Positions 35,891 through 45,882 of a stretch of 64,000 nt of DNA are shown here, piece by piece (position 1 is the first letter of the stretch; each line of letters starts with the position of its first letter). This DNA is from DASYQD01 sp963846495. Its GTDB lineage: Bacteria; Acidobacteriota; Thermoanaerobaculia; Multivoradales; JAIOJS01. The DNA lies in contig CAWJWP010000030.1 of the NCBI GenBank assembly GCA_963846495.1, positions 1-64,000 of the forward strand. The letters run 5' to 3'. The notes beneath the pieces are model-generated. The model was not told the origin of the DNA. It worked only from the letters and a program-made list of their open reading frames with translations, and ran no database searches. A program made the translations under genes and the position numbers.

Positions 35891-36838
35891 GTGGCCGAGA
35901 CTCTGCTCATCACCGGCGGCGCCGGCTTCATCGGCAGCCACCTCGCCGAGGGCGCGCTGCGCGACGGGCATCGCGTCGTCGTCATCGACAACCTGTCGAC
36001 CGGCAAGCGCGAGAACGTGCCGCCGGGCGCCGAGCTCGTCGAGCGCGACCTGCGCGACGAGGGGCTCGAGGAGCTGATGCGCGAGCGCGGCGTCACCGTC
36101 GTCTCGCACCACGCGGCGCAGGCGAACGTGCGGGTGTCGGTCGAGCAGCCGATGCTCGACGCCGAGGCCAACGTGCTCGGCAGCCTCAAGCTCATCCAGG
36201 CCTGCCGCCACACCGGCGTGCGCCGCATCCTCTTCGCCAGCAGCGGCGGCACCGTCTACGGCGAGCAGGAAGCGTTCCCCTGCGACGAGGACCACCCGAC
36301 GCGGCCGCTGTCGCCCTACGGCTGCAGCAAGCTCGCGGTCGAGCTCTACCTGCTCGCCTACGGTCGCCTCGGCGACCTCGAGCCGCTCATCGTGCGCTAC
36401 GCCAACATCTACGGCGCCCGGCAGGACCCCAAGGGCGAGGCGGGCATCATCGCCATCTTCGCCGAGCGACTGCTGCGCGGCGAGCCGACGCGCATCTTCG
36501 GCGACGGCTTGCAGACGCGCGACTACGTGCACGTCTCCGACGTCGTCGCCGTGCAGCGCGCCGCCCTCTCGCAGTGGGTCGGCGGCGTCTTCAACGTCGG
36601 CACCGGCGTCGAGACGACGCTGCGCTCGCTCTACTCGAAGGTGCAGAAGGGGCTCGGCGTCGACCCGATCGAGCCGCTCTACGTCGACGAGAACCGCGGC
36701 GAGCTGCGCCGCAGCGCGCTGTCGCACCGCCGGCTCGCCGAGACGCTGGGCGTGGCGCCGAGCGTCGAGCTCGACGCCGGCCTCCAGCAGACGCTCCCCT
36801 ACTACCGCCGCAAGCACGCACGGCTCGAGGCGACGTGA
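35891..36838 (+). CDS. NAD-dependent sugar-nucleotide epimerase (UDP-glucose 4-epimerase-like)
   Basis: A 315-residue extended short-chain dehydrogenase acting on nucleotide sugars. Rossmann motif GGAGFIGSH at the N-terminus, catalytic Ser/Thr region FASSGGTVYG and YGCSK (YxxxK) around residue 150, then NIYGARQDPKGEAGIIAIF and DGLQTRDYVHVSDVV, all typical of GalE-like epimerases. GTG start at 35891. It is followed 37 bp downstream by the hexapeptide-repeat protein, and the two probably serve cell-surface polysaccharide or nucleotide-sugar synthesis. 4-epimerase versus related dehydratase/epimerase cannot be told apart here. Confidence 0.87.
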   Translation: MAETLLITGGAGFIGSHLAEGALRDGHRVVVIDNLSTGKRENVPPGAELVERDLRDEGLEELMRERGVTVVSHHAAQANVRVSVEQPMLDAEANVLGSLKLIQACRHTGVRRILFASSGGTVYGEQEAFPCDEDHPTRPLSPYGCSKLAVELYLLAYGRLGDLEPLIVRYANIYGARQDPKGEAGIIAIFAERLLRGEPTRIFGDGLQTRDYVHVSDVVAVQRAALSQWVGGVFNVGTGVETTLRSLYSKVQKGLGVDPIEPLYVDENRGELRRSALSHRRLAETLGVAPSVELDAGLQQTLPYYRRKHARLEAT

Positions 36839-36875
36839 GCACCGCAGCGAGGTCGAACGACCTGAGCGAGGCTCG

Positions 36876-37580
36876 ATGAGCTTCGCCGACGCCGGCGGGC
36901 GGGCGCCGCTCTTCGCCGCGCTGCCGGAGCCATTGGCCGCCGTCTTCGACGCCGAGCGGCCGTGGGACCTCCTCGGCGCGCCGCTCGACGAGCTGCTCGC
37001 CGGTCTGCCCTCGTCGCGCCTCGACACGCCGATCCCGCCCGGCGTCCACCTGCTCGGCGACCGCATCGTCATCGGCAAGGGCGTCAAGCTCTCGCCCGGC
37101 GCGGTGCTCGAGGGCCCGCTGCGCATCGGCGACGACAGCGAGGTGCGTCCCGGCGCCTACCTGCGCGGCGGCGTCTGGGTCGGCGCCGGCTGCGTCGTCG
37201 GCACCAACACCGAGGTGAAGCGCGCCATCCTGCTCGACGGCGCCAAGGCGCCGCACCTCAACTACGTCGGCGACTCGGTGCTCGGCGCGCACGTCAACCT
37301 GGGCGCCGGCACCATCCTCTCCAACTTCCGCCACGACGGCTCGGAGATCGAGGTCCCCGTCGGCGCCGCGCGCATCGCCACCGGCCGCCGCAAGCTCGGC
37401 GCCGTGCTCGGCGACGGCGTGCTCACCGGCTGCAACTGCGTGCTCCACCCCGGCTGCATCGTCGGCGCCGGCACGCAGCTCTACCCCGGGGTCATGCTGC
37501 GGCCCGGCTTCTATCCGCCGCAGCACCTGGTCAAGCTGCTGCAGGACCTCGAGCTCGTCGAGCAGCGGCGCCCAAATTAG
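36876..37580 (+). CDS. GlmU-like left-handed beta-helix (hexapeptide) protein
   Basis: A 234-residue protein with hexapeptide repeats from about residue 55 to 220, including KGVKLSPGAVLEGPLRIGDD, APHLNYVGDSVLGAHVNLGAG and GVLTGCNCVLHPGCIVGAG. These resemble the C-terminal acetyltransferase half of GlmU-type sugar-1-phosphate enzymes (the HLNYVGDS block is diagnostic), but the N-terminal pyrophosphorylase domain is absent. Either a stand-alone acyl/nucleotidyl-associated subunit or a divergent family; the substrate is unknown. It overlaps the 3' end of the convergent phosphatase gene by 4 bp. Confidence 0.82.
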   Translation: MSFADAGGRAPLFAALPEPLAAVFDAERPWDLLGAPLDELLAGLPSSRLDTPIPPGVHLLGDRIVIGKGVKLSPGAVLEGPLRIGDDSEVRPGAYLRGGVWVGAGCVVGTNTEVKRAILLDGAKAPHLNYVGDSVLGAHVNLGAGTILSNFRHDGSEIEVPVGAARIATGRRKLGAVLGDGVLTGCNCVLHPGCIVGAGTQLYPGVMLRPGFYPPQHLVKLLQDLELVEQRRPN

Positions 37581-38809
37581 CCGACGCTCGCCGCCGGGTA
37601 GCTCACCACCAGCACCGTGCGGTCGTCTTCGGGCGGCGCGCCGCCGGTCCACTGCTCGATGCGCTCGAAGATGCCCTGCACCACTTCGGTGGCCCTCTTC
37701 CCCTGCAGCTCGCGGGTGACCTCGAGCAGACGGTCAGTGCCGAACTCCTCGCCATCACTCTCGCGCAGCGCCTCGACGATGCCGTCGGTGAACATGACGA
37801 GCAGGTCGCCGGGGCTCATCTTCACGAAGCCGCGCTCGTAGGTGGCGTCGGCGAGCGGGCCGAGCACCGGCCCGCCTTCGCCGAGGAAGCGCGCCGGGCC
37901 GTCGGGCGGCAGGTGGAAGGGCGCGATGTGCCCGGCGTTGACGTAGATGAAGGTGCCGTTGAGCTCGAGCTCGCCGTAGAAGAGCGCCACGAAGCGGCTG
38001 GTGAGCGTGCTCTTGTGGATGATGCTGTTCAGGCGCTCGACGGTGCGCACGATCTTGAAGTCGCGCGCCATCCCCATGCGCAGCCCCATGTGGACGTCGC
38101 GCACCTGCAGCGCCGCCGGCAGGCCGTGCCCCGAGACGTCGGCGATGGCGATGCCGAGGATCTTGTCGGTGATCGGGATGAGGTCGAAGAAGTCGCCGGC
38201 GACGCGGTCCATCGGCGCCACCTGGCCGGCCATCTCGAACGGCGGGTAGGGCGGCGCCTTGCGCGGCAGGATGGACGCTTGGATCTTGCGCGCCTCGCGG
38301 AACACCTCCTCGATGCGCTCCTGGCGCAGCTTCTGGTTGATGGCGTGGCGGAGGATCTGCAGCGAGAAGACGATGTCGTCGCGGCTCGCCACCGGGTCGA
38401 CGTTGAAGGCGAGGATGTATTCCTCGTCGCCCACCTCGACGCAGGCGAACTCGCGCACGCCGAGGGTCTCCTCGAGGGCGCGGTCGACGCCGGGGTCGTC
38501 GGGCTCCATGTAGACGACGCCGTTGGTGACGCAGGCGTCGATGGGGGCGTAGGAGCGCGGCAGGCGCACGCCGGGCTCCAGCGGTTTGGCCTCGCCGAAG
38601 GTGGCGCGCACCACGTAGTCGCCTTGCTCGCGCTGGTAGATGCGGCCGCCGACGAGGCCGAGCTCGGGACGGAACTGCGCGATGATCTCGCCGGCGACAC
38701 GGCGCACGGTGGACTCCACGTCGCCCACCTTCTGGATGGTGGCGACGAGGCGCTCCACCTTCTTCATCAGCTCCCGGTAGTCGACCGGGCGGTCCACGAC
38801 TGTCGGCAT
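37577..38809 (-). CDS. GAF-like/SpoIIE-type PP2C serine phosphatase
   Basis: A 410-residue cytoplasmic protein. A GAF-like sensor occupies about residues 1-165 (APIDACVTNGVVYMEPDD), followed by a helical linker (EVFREARKIQASILPRK) that is the usual entry to RsbU/SpoIIE phosphatase domains. The PP2C domain has AGDFFDLIPI, IADVSGHGLPAAL (metal-binding Asp), VNAGHIAPF, FTDGIVEA and EDDRTVLVV. Such enzymes dephosphorylate STAS-domain antagonists, so the protein at 11708-12049 is a plausible target, though the loci are 25 kb apart. Start ATG 38809. Confidence 0.92.
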   Translation of the reverse strand: MPTVVDRPVDYRELMKKVERLVATIQKVGDVESTVRRVAGEIIAQFRPELGLVGGRIYQREQGDYVVRATFGEAKPLEPGVRLPRSYAPIDACVTNGVVYMEPDDPGVDRALEETLGVREFACVEVGDEEYILAFNVDPVASRDDIVFSLQILRHAINQKLRQERIEEVFREARKIQASILPRKAPPYPPFEMAGQVAPMDRVAGDFFDLIPITDKILGIAIADVSGHGLPAALQVRDVHMGLRMGMARDFKIVRTVERLNSIIHKSTLTSRFVALFYGELELNGTFIYVNAGHIAPFHLPPDGPARFLGEGGPVLGPLADATYERGFVKMSPGDLLVMFTDGIVEALRESDGEEFGTDRLLEVTRELQGKRATEVVQGIFERIEQWTGGAPPEDDRTVLVVSYPAASVG

Positions 38810-38857
38810 CGGGGCGAATATAACGCGGAGGGGCGAGCCCGCCGGCCCGCGCGCCCG

Positions 38858-40339
38858 TCAGCCGTTGTCGATCAGCACCGACAGCAGCCGGTCCTGCGCC
38901 ACCCGCCCCTCCCACGCCGAGGCGTTGTTGGCGATGATGGAGAAGGCGTAGAGCTTGCCCGAGCGCCCCTTGACGTAGCCCGACAGCGCCGAGACGCCGC
39001 CGATCGTACCGGTCTTGGCGAAGACGTTGGCGCGGTAGGGCGCGGTGGTGAGCCGCTGGTGGAGGCTCGCCTCCGGCTCGCCGGAGAACGGCAGGCTGCG
39101 CGCGAACTCGAGCCCGAAGCGGTGCCGCGTCATGTGCTCGAGCAGCTGCGTCAACGCGCGCGCCGTCACCCAGTCCTTGCGCGACATGCCCGAGCCGTCG
39201 GCGATGTGGAACTGGTCGCGCCGCAGCCGCACCTTGTTGAGCAGGAAATCGCTCACCGCGCGCGCGCCGCCTTCCCAGCTGCCGTCGTCGCAGAAGCGCG
39301 CGCCGAGCAGCTTGAGCAGGCTCTCGGCGTAGAAGTTCTGGCTGCGCTTGTTGGTGGTGTCGAGCGCGCTGACGAGCAGCGTGCGGTGGGTGTGGACGAG
39401 CTCCCACCACGGCCCCGGCAGCCGCTCGACCGGCCGCATCTCGCCGGCGACGGCGATCCCCTCCTCGGCGAGCGCCGCGCGCAGCGCCCTGCCGAAGTAG
39501 TCGACGGGGTCGGGCACCGTCACCCACACGTCCATCGGCGGGCCGCCGGCCGTCATCTGTCCGTTCACCTGGACGAGGCGCGACTCGGGGTGGCGCAGCA
39601 CCGCCCAGCGCGCGCCGCGGCGCACGGTGCGCAGGCCGTTCTGCAGCAGCAGCGCGTCGACGCGCGGCACCAGCTCGAGGATGCCGCGCTGCCCCGACTG
39701 CCGCGCGCCCCAGCCGCGCAGCAGCTGGCAGTTGTCGTTGAACGACAGCGCCGCGACCGGCGCCTCGTACCACCACTGCCGTTGCTCCGGCGGCCAGTCG
39801 GGGTGCACGACGGGGCCGCGGAAGAGGCCGTGCTCGAGGTAGAGGTCGCCGGCGACGCGCTGTACGCCGCGCCCGCGCAGGGCGGCGGCCCAGCGGCGGA
39901 AGGCGGCGTAGGGGTCGCCGTTCTCGCGGCCGGAGATCGTCGGGTCGCCGGCGCCGCGCACGGCGAGGTCGCCGGCCAGCGTGCCGTCGAAGTCGAGCGC
40001 GCCGCGGATGCCGACCTGCGTCTCGAAGTTGTAGCCGGGCCCGAGGAGCGAAATGGCTGCGGCGGTCGTCAGCAGCTTCTGGTTCGACGCCGGCGTCATG
40101 CGCACGTCGGCGCGGAAGGCGTAGTCGGTCTCGTGATTGCCGAGCTCGAGCACGTGCACTGCGAGGTTGGGGATGCCGCGCGCCGTGCGCGCCACTTCCG
40201 CCGCGAGCAGCTGGTCGAGCGGCGCCTGCGTCTGGGCGCGCGACAGCGCGGCGGCGAGCGCAAGGATGAGCGCGAGCGCGACTGGAGCAGTGAGCGCTCG
40301 GCGAGGGAGGCGACGCTGGCAGTGCTCTCGGCTCGGCAA
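38858..40339 (-). CDS. dacB: D-alanyl-D-alanine carboxypeptidase/endopeptidase (PBP4, S13 family)
   Basis: Periplasmic penicillin-binding protein that trims or cuts peptidoglycan cross-links. About 493 residues from the TTG chosen at 40339, which begins a signal peptide (RALTAPVALALILALAAALS) with cleavage near RAQ. Motifs in order: SNQK (SxxK, in TPASNQKLLTTAAA), SGMS in ADGSGMSRKDW (SxN position, here Met where Asn is more usual), and KTG in VFAKTGTIGGVSALSGY. The start is uncertain: GTG codons further upstream are open too, but would put about 50 basic residues before the signal peptide. Confidence 0.88.
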   Translation of the reverse strand: MPSREHCQRRLPRRALTAPVALALILALAAALSRAQTQAPLDQLLAAEVARTARGIPNLAVHVLELGNHETDYAFRADVRMTPASNQKLLTTAAAISLLGPGYNFETQVGIRGALDFDGTLAGDLAVRGAGDPTISGRENGDPYAAFRRWAAALRGRGVQRVAGDLYLEHGLFRGPVVHPDWPPEQRQWWYEAPVAALSFNDNCQLLRGWGARQSGQRGILELVPRVDALLLQNGLRTVRRGARWAVLRHPESRLVQVNGQMTAGGPPMDVWVTVPDPVDYFGRALRAALAEEGIAVAGEMRPVERLPGPWWELVHTHRTLLVSALDTTNKRSQNFYAESLLKLLGARFCDDGSWEGGARAVSDFLLNKVRLRRDQFHIADGSGMSRKDWVTARALTQLLEHMTRHRFGLEFARSLPFSGEPEASLHQRLTTAPYRANVFAKTGTIGGVSALSGYVKGRSGKLYAFSIIANNASAWEGRVAQDRLLSVLIDNG

Positions 40340-40461
40340 CGGCCGTCGGTTTCCGGGTGATCGGGACCCCAGTCGGGCTCGCGCCGCCGCACACCAGGGC
40401 CGTCGAGATTGTAGCCGCCGCGTCGGCGAGGTCGTCGTCACCCGCACGTTAGAGTGAGCAC

Positions 40462-42007
40462 GTGACCGCTGCCCTTCCCGCCGCGCTCTGCGAGCTCGTC
40501 GCTCGCCTGCCGCCGCACACCGAGGCGTATCTCGTGGGCGGCGCCGTGCGCGACTTGTTGCTGGGGCGACCGCTCGTCGACCTCGATCTCGCGGTGCCAC
40601 GCGGCGCCGTCGAGCTGGCGCGCCGCCTCGCCGACGGCCTGGGCGCCGCCTTCGTGCCGCTCGACGACGAGCGCGGCGTCGGCCGCATCGTCTGGGAGCG
40701 CAACGGCCGCCGGCTCGAGATCGACGTCGCCGACTTCCGCGCCGTGGATCTCGCAGGCGACCTGCGCGCCCGCGACCTGACCGTCAACGCGCTGGCGATG
40801 CCGCTTGCGGAGGCGTGCCGCGACGGCGGCCTGCCGCCGATCGTCGATCCGTGGGGCGGCCGCCGCGACCTGAGCGAGGGCGTCGTGCGGCTTCTCTCTC
40901 CGGCGGTGCTCGAGGACGATCCGCTGCGCACGATGCGCGCCGTGCGGATGGCGGCGCAGCTCGGCTTTCGCCTCGACGAGGGCTCGGCGACATGGATCGT
41001 CGCCGCGGCGCCGCGGCTTGCCACCGTGTCGCCCGAGCGCGTGCGCGACGAGCTGTGGAAGTGCCTCGTCGCGCCGGGCCCCGCGGCGACGCTGCGCAAG
41101 CTCGACGAGCTTGGCCTGCTCGCCGTCGTGCTGCCGGAAGCCGTCGCGGCGCGCGGCGTGACGCAGAGCCCGCCGCATTGCGAGGACGTGTGGGAGCACA
41201 GCCTGTCGGTCGTCGAGCAGATGGCGTCGATCATCGCCCTGGTCGAGCGGCTCGCGGCCGGCGCGACTTCGCGAGAGGGCGCAGCGCCCGCGCTCGCCGA
41301 CGCCGACCCGAGGCTCACCGCCGCGCTCGCGCCCTTCGCGGCACTGCTCGCCGAGCGCCTCGCGCGTCCGCTCGCCGCCGAGCATGCTGCGCGCGGTCAC
41401 CTGCTGCTCGGCGCGCTCTTCCACGACCTCGGCAAGCCGGCAACGAGGAGCGTCGGCGCGGACGGCCGGATCCACTTCTACGGCCACGAGCAGGTGAGCG
41501 CGCGTCTGGCGACCGAGCGGCTCACCGCGCTGCGCTTCGCGCAGACCGAGGTGCAACAGGTGAGCCGCATCGCTCGCCACCACATGCGCCCGCTGCAGCT
41601 GCAGCGGCCGGCGCCGCTCCAGCCGCGCACCATCCACCGCTTCCACCGCGCCACCGGCGACGTGGCGCCCGAAGTGTGCCTGGTCTCCTTGGCCGACAAC
41701 CTCGCCAAGGGCGAAGGCCGCGCGCGCGGCAACTGGCCCGACTTCGTGGCGCGCGTCGCCGAGTTGCTCGACGCCTTCTTCTTCCGTCACGACGAGCTGG
41801 TGGCGCCGCCGCCGCTGCTGCGCGGCGGCGAGCTGGTGGAGGAGCTCGGCGCGCCGCCAGGGCCGCTGGACGGGCGAGCTGCTGCGCAGCCTCGTCGAGG
41901 CGCAGGCCGGCGGCGAAGTGCGCACGCGCGACGAGGCGCTCGCGTTGGCGCGAAACTGGTGGCAGCAACGCGAGCGTCAGGCCACCGCGGAGGCGGAATC
42001 GCGATGA
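40462..42007 (+). CDS. cca: CCA tRNA nucleotidyltransferase with HD domain, one apparent frameshift
   Basis: Adds or repairs the 3' CCA of tRNA. GTG start at 40462. The nucleotidyltransferase head has YLVGGAVRDLLLGRP and DLDLAV, then RDLTVNALAMPL, DPLRTMRAVRMAAQLGF, and a C-terminal HD hydrolase domain (HCEDVWEHSL, GALFHDLGKPATRS, ARHHMRPLQLQ). At about 41866 an extra C shifts the frame; WTGELLRSLVEAQAGGEVRT and the end at TGA 42005-42007 read one base on. Without correction the frame runs on into the next gene and mimics a fusion. The stop overlaps the next ATG by 4 bp. Only the last ~45 residues are affected. Confidence 0.87.
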
Positions 42008-42734
42008 GCGAACGGCGACCAACACGCAAACGCGCATCTGCCACAGCAAGCGACACGACCGCGAAGAGCGGCGCGCCTCCCCAGCTGCTCTTCGACGGCC
42101 CCGAGGACGCGCCGCTCACCATCGCCCTCGCCCACGGCGCCGGCGCGCCGATGGACTCGACCTTCATGAACGTCGTCGCGCGCGGCCTCGCCGCCCGCGG
42201 CTTGCGCGTGGCGCGCTTCGAGTTCCCCTACATGGCCCGCCGGCGCCAGGGCAGCGGCGGCCGCGGCGCGCCCGACTCGCCGCGCGTGCTCGAAGCGACC
42301 TGGCTCGAGGTCATCGACACGCTCGGTGGCGGCGCAGCCATGGCGGCAAGAACCTCGTCATCGGCGGCAAGTCGATGGGCGGCCGCATCGCCAGCCAGGT
42401 CGCCGACGCGGCGGCCGTGCGCGGCCTCGTCTGCATGGGCTACCCGTTCCATCCCCCGGGCCAGCCGCAGAAGCTGCGCACCGCGCACCTCGCCGACCTG
42501 CGCACGCCGGCGCTCATCCTGCAAGGCACCCGCGACGACTTCGGCCGTCCCGAGGACGTCGCCGGCTACGCGCTGTCGCCGGCGATCCGCGTCGAGTGGC
42601 TCGAGGACGGCGACCACTCGTTCAAGCCGCGCAAAGGCTCGGGCCGCACCGAGCGCGAAAACGTCGAGCGCGCGATCGCCGCCACGGCCGACTTCGCGCT
42701 CGCGCTCCCCCCTCCGCCCGCGCCGGCGAGCTAG
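42004..42734 (+). CDS. Alpha/beta hydrolase (KANL3/Tex30-like), one apparent frameshift
   Basis: About 243 residues. HGAGAPMDSTFMNVVARGLA and RFEFPYMARRR open the family's N-terminus; the nucleophile motif GGKSMGGRIASQ and the closing GDHSFKPRKGSG with catalytic His complete the triad. The first part reads from ATG 42004; from about 42340 on the protein reads in another frame (one base missing, or two extra) to the stop at 42734. Function unknown: these small esterase-like hydrolases lack a defined substrate. Coupled to cca by ATGA overlap. Confidence 0.8.
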
Positions 42735-42740
42735 CGGCCG

Positions 42741-45700
42741 CTACGCCGCCGCCTTCACCGCCGCCGCCTGGCGCAACGCCGTGACGTCGGCGCCCCGCTC
42801 CTCGGCCGCCTTCACCGCGTCCTCGAACGCCTCGCGCTCGCCGGTGCGCAACGCCGCCACCGCCAGCAGCAGGTGCGCCTCGGCGGAGTCGACGGTCCCG
42901 CGCCGCAGCACCGCCTTCTTCAGGCGCTTGTAGGCCTCGCCGAAGCGGCCCGCGCGCAGGTCGAGGCGCGACTGCACGAGGTCGACCTCGCCGCGCACCC
43001 ACTCGGCCGCCCAGCGGCCCAAATGCCCGCTTGCGCGCGTCACCGCTGCCGCTGCCTCCCGGTCGTCGCCGCGGTCGAGGCGCAGGCGCGCCAGCTCGAG
43101 CTCGATCCAGGCGTCGAGCTCCTGGGTGAGGTGGCGCGAGTCGCCGCCGTCGATCCCCTTCGCCTCGAGGGCCTCCTTCCACAGCCGCTCGGCGGCGGCG
43201 ACGTCGCCCTTCGCTGCCGCCTCCAGGCCCTGGCGGTAGCGGCTGCGCTTCACGTCGTCGGTGTCGTCGTGCAACGTGGCGAAGACGCTGTGGCCGCGGT
43301 CGAGCCACAGCAGCCGCGGCTCGTACTCGACCTCGAGCTCGAAGGGCGTGCTCTCGCCCTTGACCAGCACCTGCCCGGTCACCATGGCGCTCCACTTCTT
43401 GTCGTCGGCCTCGCGGACCTCGCTGCGCGGCGCCTTGGGGTCCCACACGCCGATCTGGATCGGCACCAGCAGCCAGCGGTTCTCCACCTCCGCCTGGCCG
43501 CGACGCTCGCGCACCACGTCGAGACGGCCCTCGGGGCCGCTCGGCTCGACTTGGTAGCTGTAGCGATGCGCCAACCGCTGCCGCACCTGCCCGCTGACCT
43601 TCCAGCGCCCGGCGGTCGCCGCCGGCGCGAAGGCGTAGTCGTACGACAGCTCCGCCAGGCCGGTGCCGTAGACGAACTGGTCGGCGAAGCTCGCGAGGTC
43701 GGCGCCGGCGGAGCGCTCGAGCGCCTTCATCATCACTTCGGTGGAGACGAGCTTCCCCGCCCCCACGGTGAAGAGATTGCGCAGCGCCTCTGTGAAGCGG
43801 TCGCGCCCGAGCGCCTGCGCCAGCATGTCGAAGACGATGGCGCCCTTCTTGTAGACGATCGCCCCGTAGGCGCCTTCGGCGCGCGTCGACTCGAGCCGGC
43901 CGCCGAGGGTGAGCGGCCCGACGGACTCGACGCGCCGCCCGTCGGCGAGCTCGGCCGCCAGCATCGACTCCCAGCCGTAGGTCGGACCGCGGCGCGGCCG
44001 GTCGTCCTTGAGCTTCTCGTGCACGTAGAGCATCGCCGACCAGCTCGCCAGCGATTCGCTCAACCACTGGTCGCGATAGCTCTCCCAGCCCACCTCGTGC
44101 CCCCACCACTGGTGCGCCACCTCGTGGGCGACGACGGTGCGGCGGTCCTCGAGGCCGAGCAGCGCGCCGATCCAGCCGAGGTCGGCCATCATCAGGTCGG
44201 AGAGCGTGATCAGACCTGGCAGCGACTGCGACCAGTCGCGCGGCACGGTGACCAACGTCAGCTCGCCGTACGGGTAGCGGCCGAAGGTCTTGGCGAAGAG
44301 CTCGAGCGCGTCGCCCGCCGCCTGCGTCAGCTCCTGCCGCGCTTCCTTCGGCAGCTGCCGCGAGGCGCGGTCGAGCGCGATGCGCAGCGTGACGTCGCCG
44401 TGCTCGGTCTTGCGCACCGTCTCGCTGACGTCGAAGCGCCCGAGCTCGAAGCCGAAGGCGGCCGCCCGGCGGTCGAGCTTGCGGCGCTCCCAGCGCTCGC
44501 CGCCCGACTCGCCGCCGTCGACGCGGACGCCGCCGGCGACCACGTCGAATCGTTTCGGCCAGCGCAGCTCGACGTCGTAGGTGGCGCGGTCGACCTCGCC
44601 GAGGTGCGGGTGCCAGAGGAACGTGTCGCGCGCGGCGTAGCCCAGGCCGCTCACCTTGTCGACGAACACGCCGGCGTAGGTGACGGTGAGCGTGAGCCGC
44701 TTGCCGGCCTCCGACGGAGCGGGCAAGGCGACGGCGAGCGCGTGGCCGTTACGGTGGAAGGCAACCTCCTGCCCGCCGACCTCGACGCGCTCGACGACGA
44801 GGTCCTCGAACAGCGCCGCCGTCACCACCCGCGCGCCGCTCGCCTGCGGCTCGACGTCGATCTCGGCGCGCCCCTTCAGACGCAGATCGTCGTCGAGCCG
44901 CGCCGTGAGCCGGTACGCCACCGGCTCGAAGGGATCGAAGCCCGGGCGGAGGGCGCCGTCGGGCTTCGCCAGCGAGGTGGATACCCAGGTGTCGAACTGC
45001 CCGAGCTCGTCGGTGCGCACGCCGAGGAGGCGCCCCTTGCGCTGCTCGCGGTGGAGCATGCGCTCGACCTTCTTCTCCTCGCGCGCGTCGAGCTCGAGCT
45101 TCATGAAGCGGCCGAGCGTCACCTGCTCGCGCGACTGCGGGTCGACGAGGTAGAGGAGCGGACGCGCGCCGGCCGTCGTGTCCTTCGCCTGCAGCGCCCA
45201 GGCGACGAAGTAGGCCTGCGCGGTCGGGTGACCCTGCTCGTCGGCGAAGCTCTGCAGGTCGACGTCGGCGATGCTGCGCTCGCCCGAGGCGAGCCAGCGC
45301 GCCTGCAGGTCGCGCAGCTTCTTCAGCGTCGCCGCATCGGCGTCGGCCGCTTCCGGCTTGCGCAGGATCGCTTCTCCGGCGGCGCGCAACGGCAGGAAGA
45401 GCGCCAGCTCTTCGAACGCGTAGTCGAGCGCCGGCTCGCCGGAGAAGAGCTCGAGCTGCTGCGCCTCGAGCGGGTCGGTGGGCCGCAGCTGCAGGCGCCC
45501 CTTGCCGACGAAGACGAACTCGCGCGGCCGCGCCTCGCCTTCAGCCTTCCCCTCGACCAGGAGCGGCGCGATCACGCCGCCGTCGAGCTGCAGCGTCGCC
45601 GGGCCGGCGGCGAGGCGGAGGCGGTCGACGCGGTGCGGCTTGCCGAGGGTGCGCGCCGGCGTCGCGGTGGACGACGGAGCCGCGGCGGCCGTCGCCGGCG

Positions 45701-45773
45701 CCGCGGCCAGAAAGAGGAGCGCGCCGAGCGAGATGAGTAGATAGAAACGGACGAAGCGCCGGCGAGATCGCAC
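42741..45773 (-). CDS. Exported M1-family metallo-aminopeptidase
   Basis: A 1010-residue exported zinc peptidase. I chose GTG at 45773 because CAGGGGTG precedes it and a signal peptide (RFVRFYLLISLGALLFLAAA) follows. The N-terminal ~290 residues are a region without known catalytic motif, then comes an M1 domain with HEVAH at 550-554 and the third ligand Glu573 (HExxHx18E: WLSESLASW). The usual GAMEN exopeptidase motif is not obvious; SQSLPGLITLSDLMM stands in that region, as in other distant M1 members. The C-terminal ~250 residues are helical. Divergent from the serine hydrolase gene. Confidence 0.88.
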   Translation of the reverse strand: MRSRRRFVRFYLLISLGALLFLAAAPATAAAAPSSTATPARTLGKPHRVDRLRLAAGPATLQLDGGVIAPLLVEGKAEGEARPREFVFVGKGRLQLRPTDPLEAQQLELFSGEPALDYAFEELALFLPLRAAGEAILRKPEAADADAATLKKLRDLQARWLASGERSIADVDLQSFADEQGHPTAQAYFVAWALQAKDTTAGARPLLYLVDPQSREQVTLGRFMKLELDAREEKKVERMLHREQRKGRLLGVRTDELGQFDTWVSTSLAKPDGALRPGFDPFEPVAYRLTARLDDDLRLKGRAEIDVEPQASGARVVTAALFEDLVVERVEVGGQEVAFHRNGHALAVALPAPSEAGKRLTLTVTYAGVFVDKVSGLGYAARDTFLWHPHLGEVDRATYDVELRWPKRFDVVAGGVRVDGGESGGERWERRKLDRRAAAFGFELGRFDVSETVRKTEHGDVTLRIALDRASRQLPKEARQELTQAAGDALELFAKTFGRYPYGELTLVTVPRDWSQSLPGLITLSDLMMADLGWIGALLGLEDRRTVVAHEVAHQWWGHEVGWESYRDQWLSESLASWSAMLYVHEKLKDDRPRRGPTYGWESMLAAELADGRRVESVGPLTLGGRLESTRAEGAYGAIVYKKGAIVFDMLAQALGRDRFTEALRNLFTVGAGKLVSTEVMMKALERSAGADLASFADQFVYGTGLAELSYDYAFAPAATAGRWKVSGQVRQRLAHRYSYQVEPSGPEGRLDVVRERRGQAEVENRWLLVPIQIGVWDPKAPRSEVREADDKKWSAMVTGQVLVKGESTPFELEVEYEPRLLWLDRGHSVFATLHDDTDDVKRSRYRQGLEAAAKGDVAAAERLWKEALEAKGIDGGDSRHLTQELDAWIELELARLRLDRGDDREAAAAVTRASGHLGRWAAEWVRGEVDLVQSRLDLRAGRFGEAYKRLKKAVLRRGTVDSAEAHLLLAVAALRTGEREAFEDAVKAAEERGADVTALRQAAAVKAAA

Positions 45774-45882
45774 GATCAACACCCCTGGTCGACGGATTGT
45801 GAGGGTGGCGCCACGGCGCCGGATGACCCAACAGGATAGCCGACGAGCGCCGCGAGGCCCGCCCGCGAGGTATCGTCTCCCC

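Noticed and set aside
40462..42933. A Cca-hydrolase fusion protein of 823 residues
   Set aside because: The shared frame results from the extra base at 41866. Cca ends at 42007 and the hydrolase starts at 42004 with a normal ATGA overlap.
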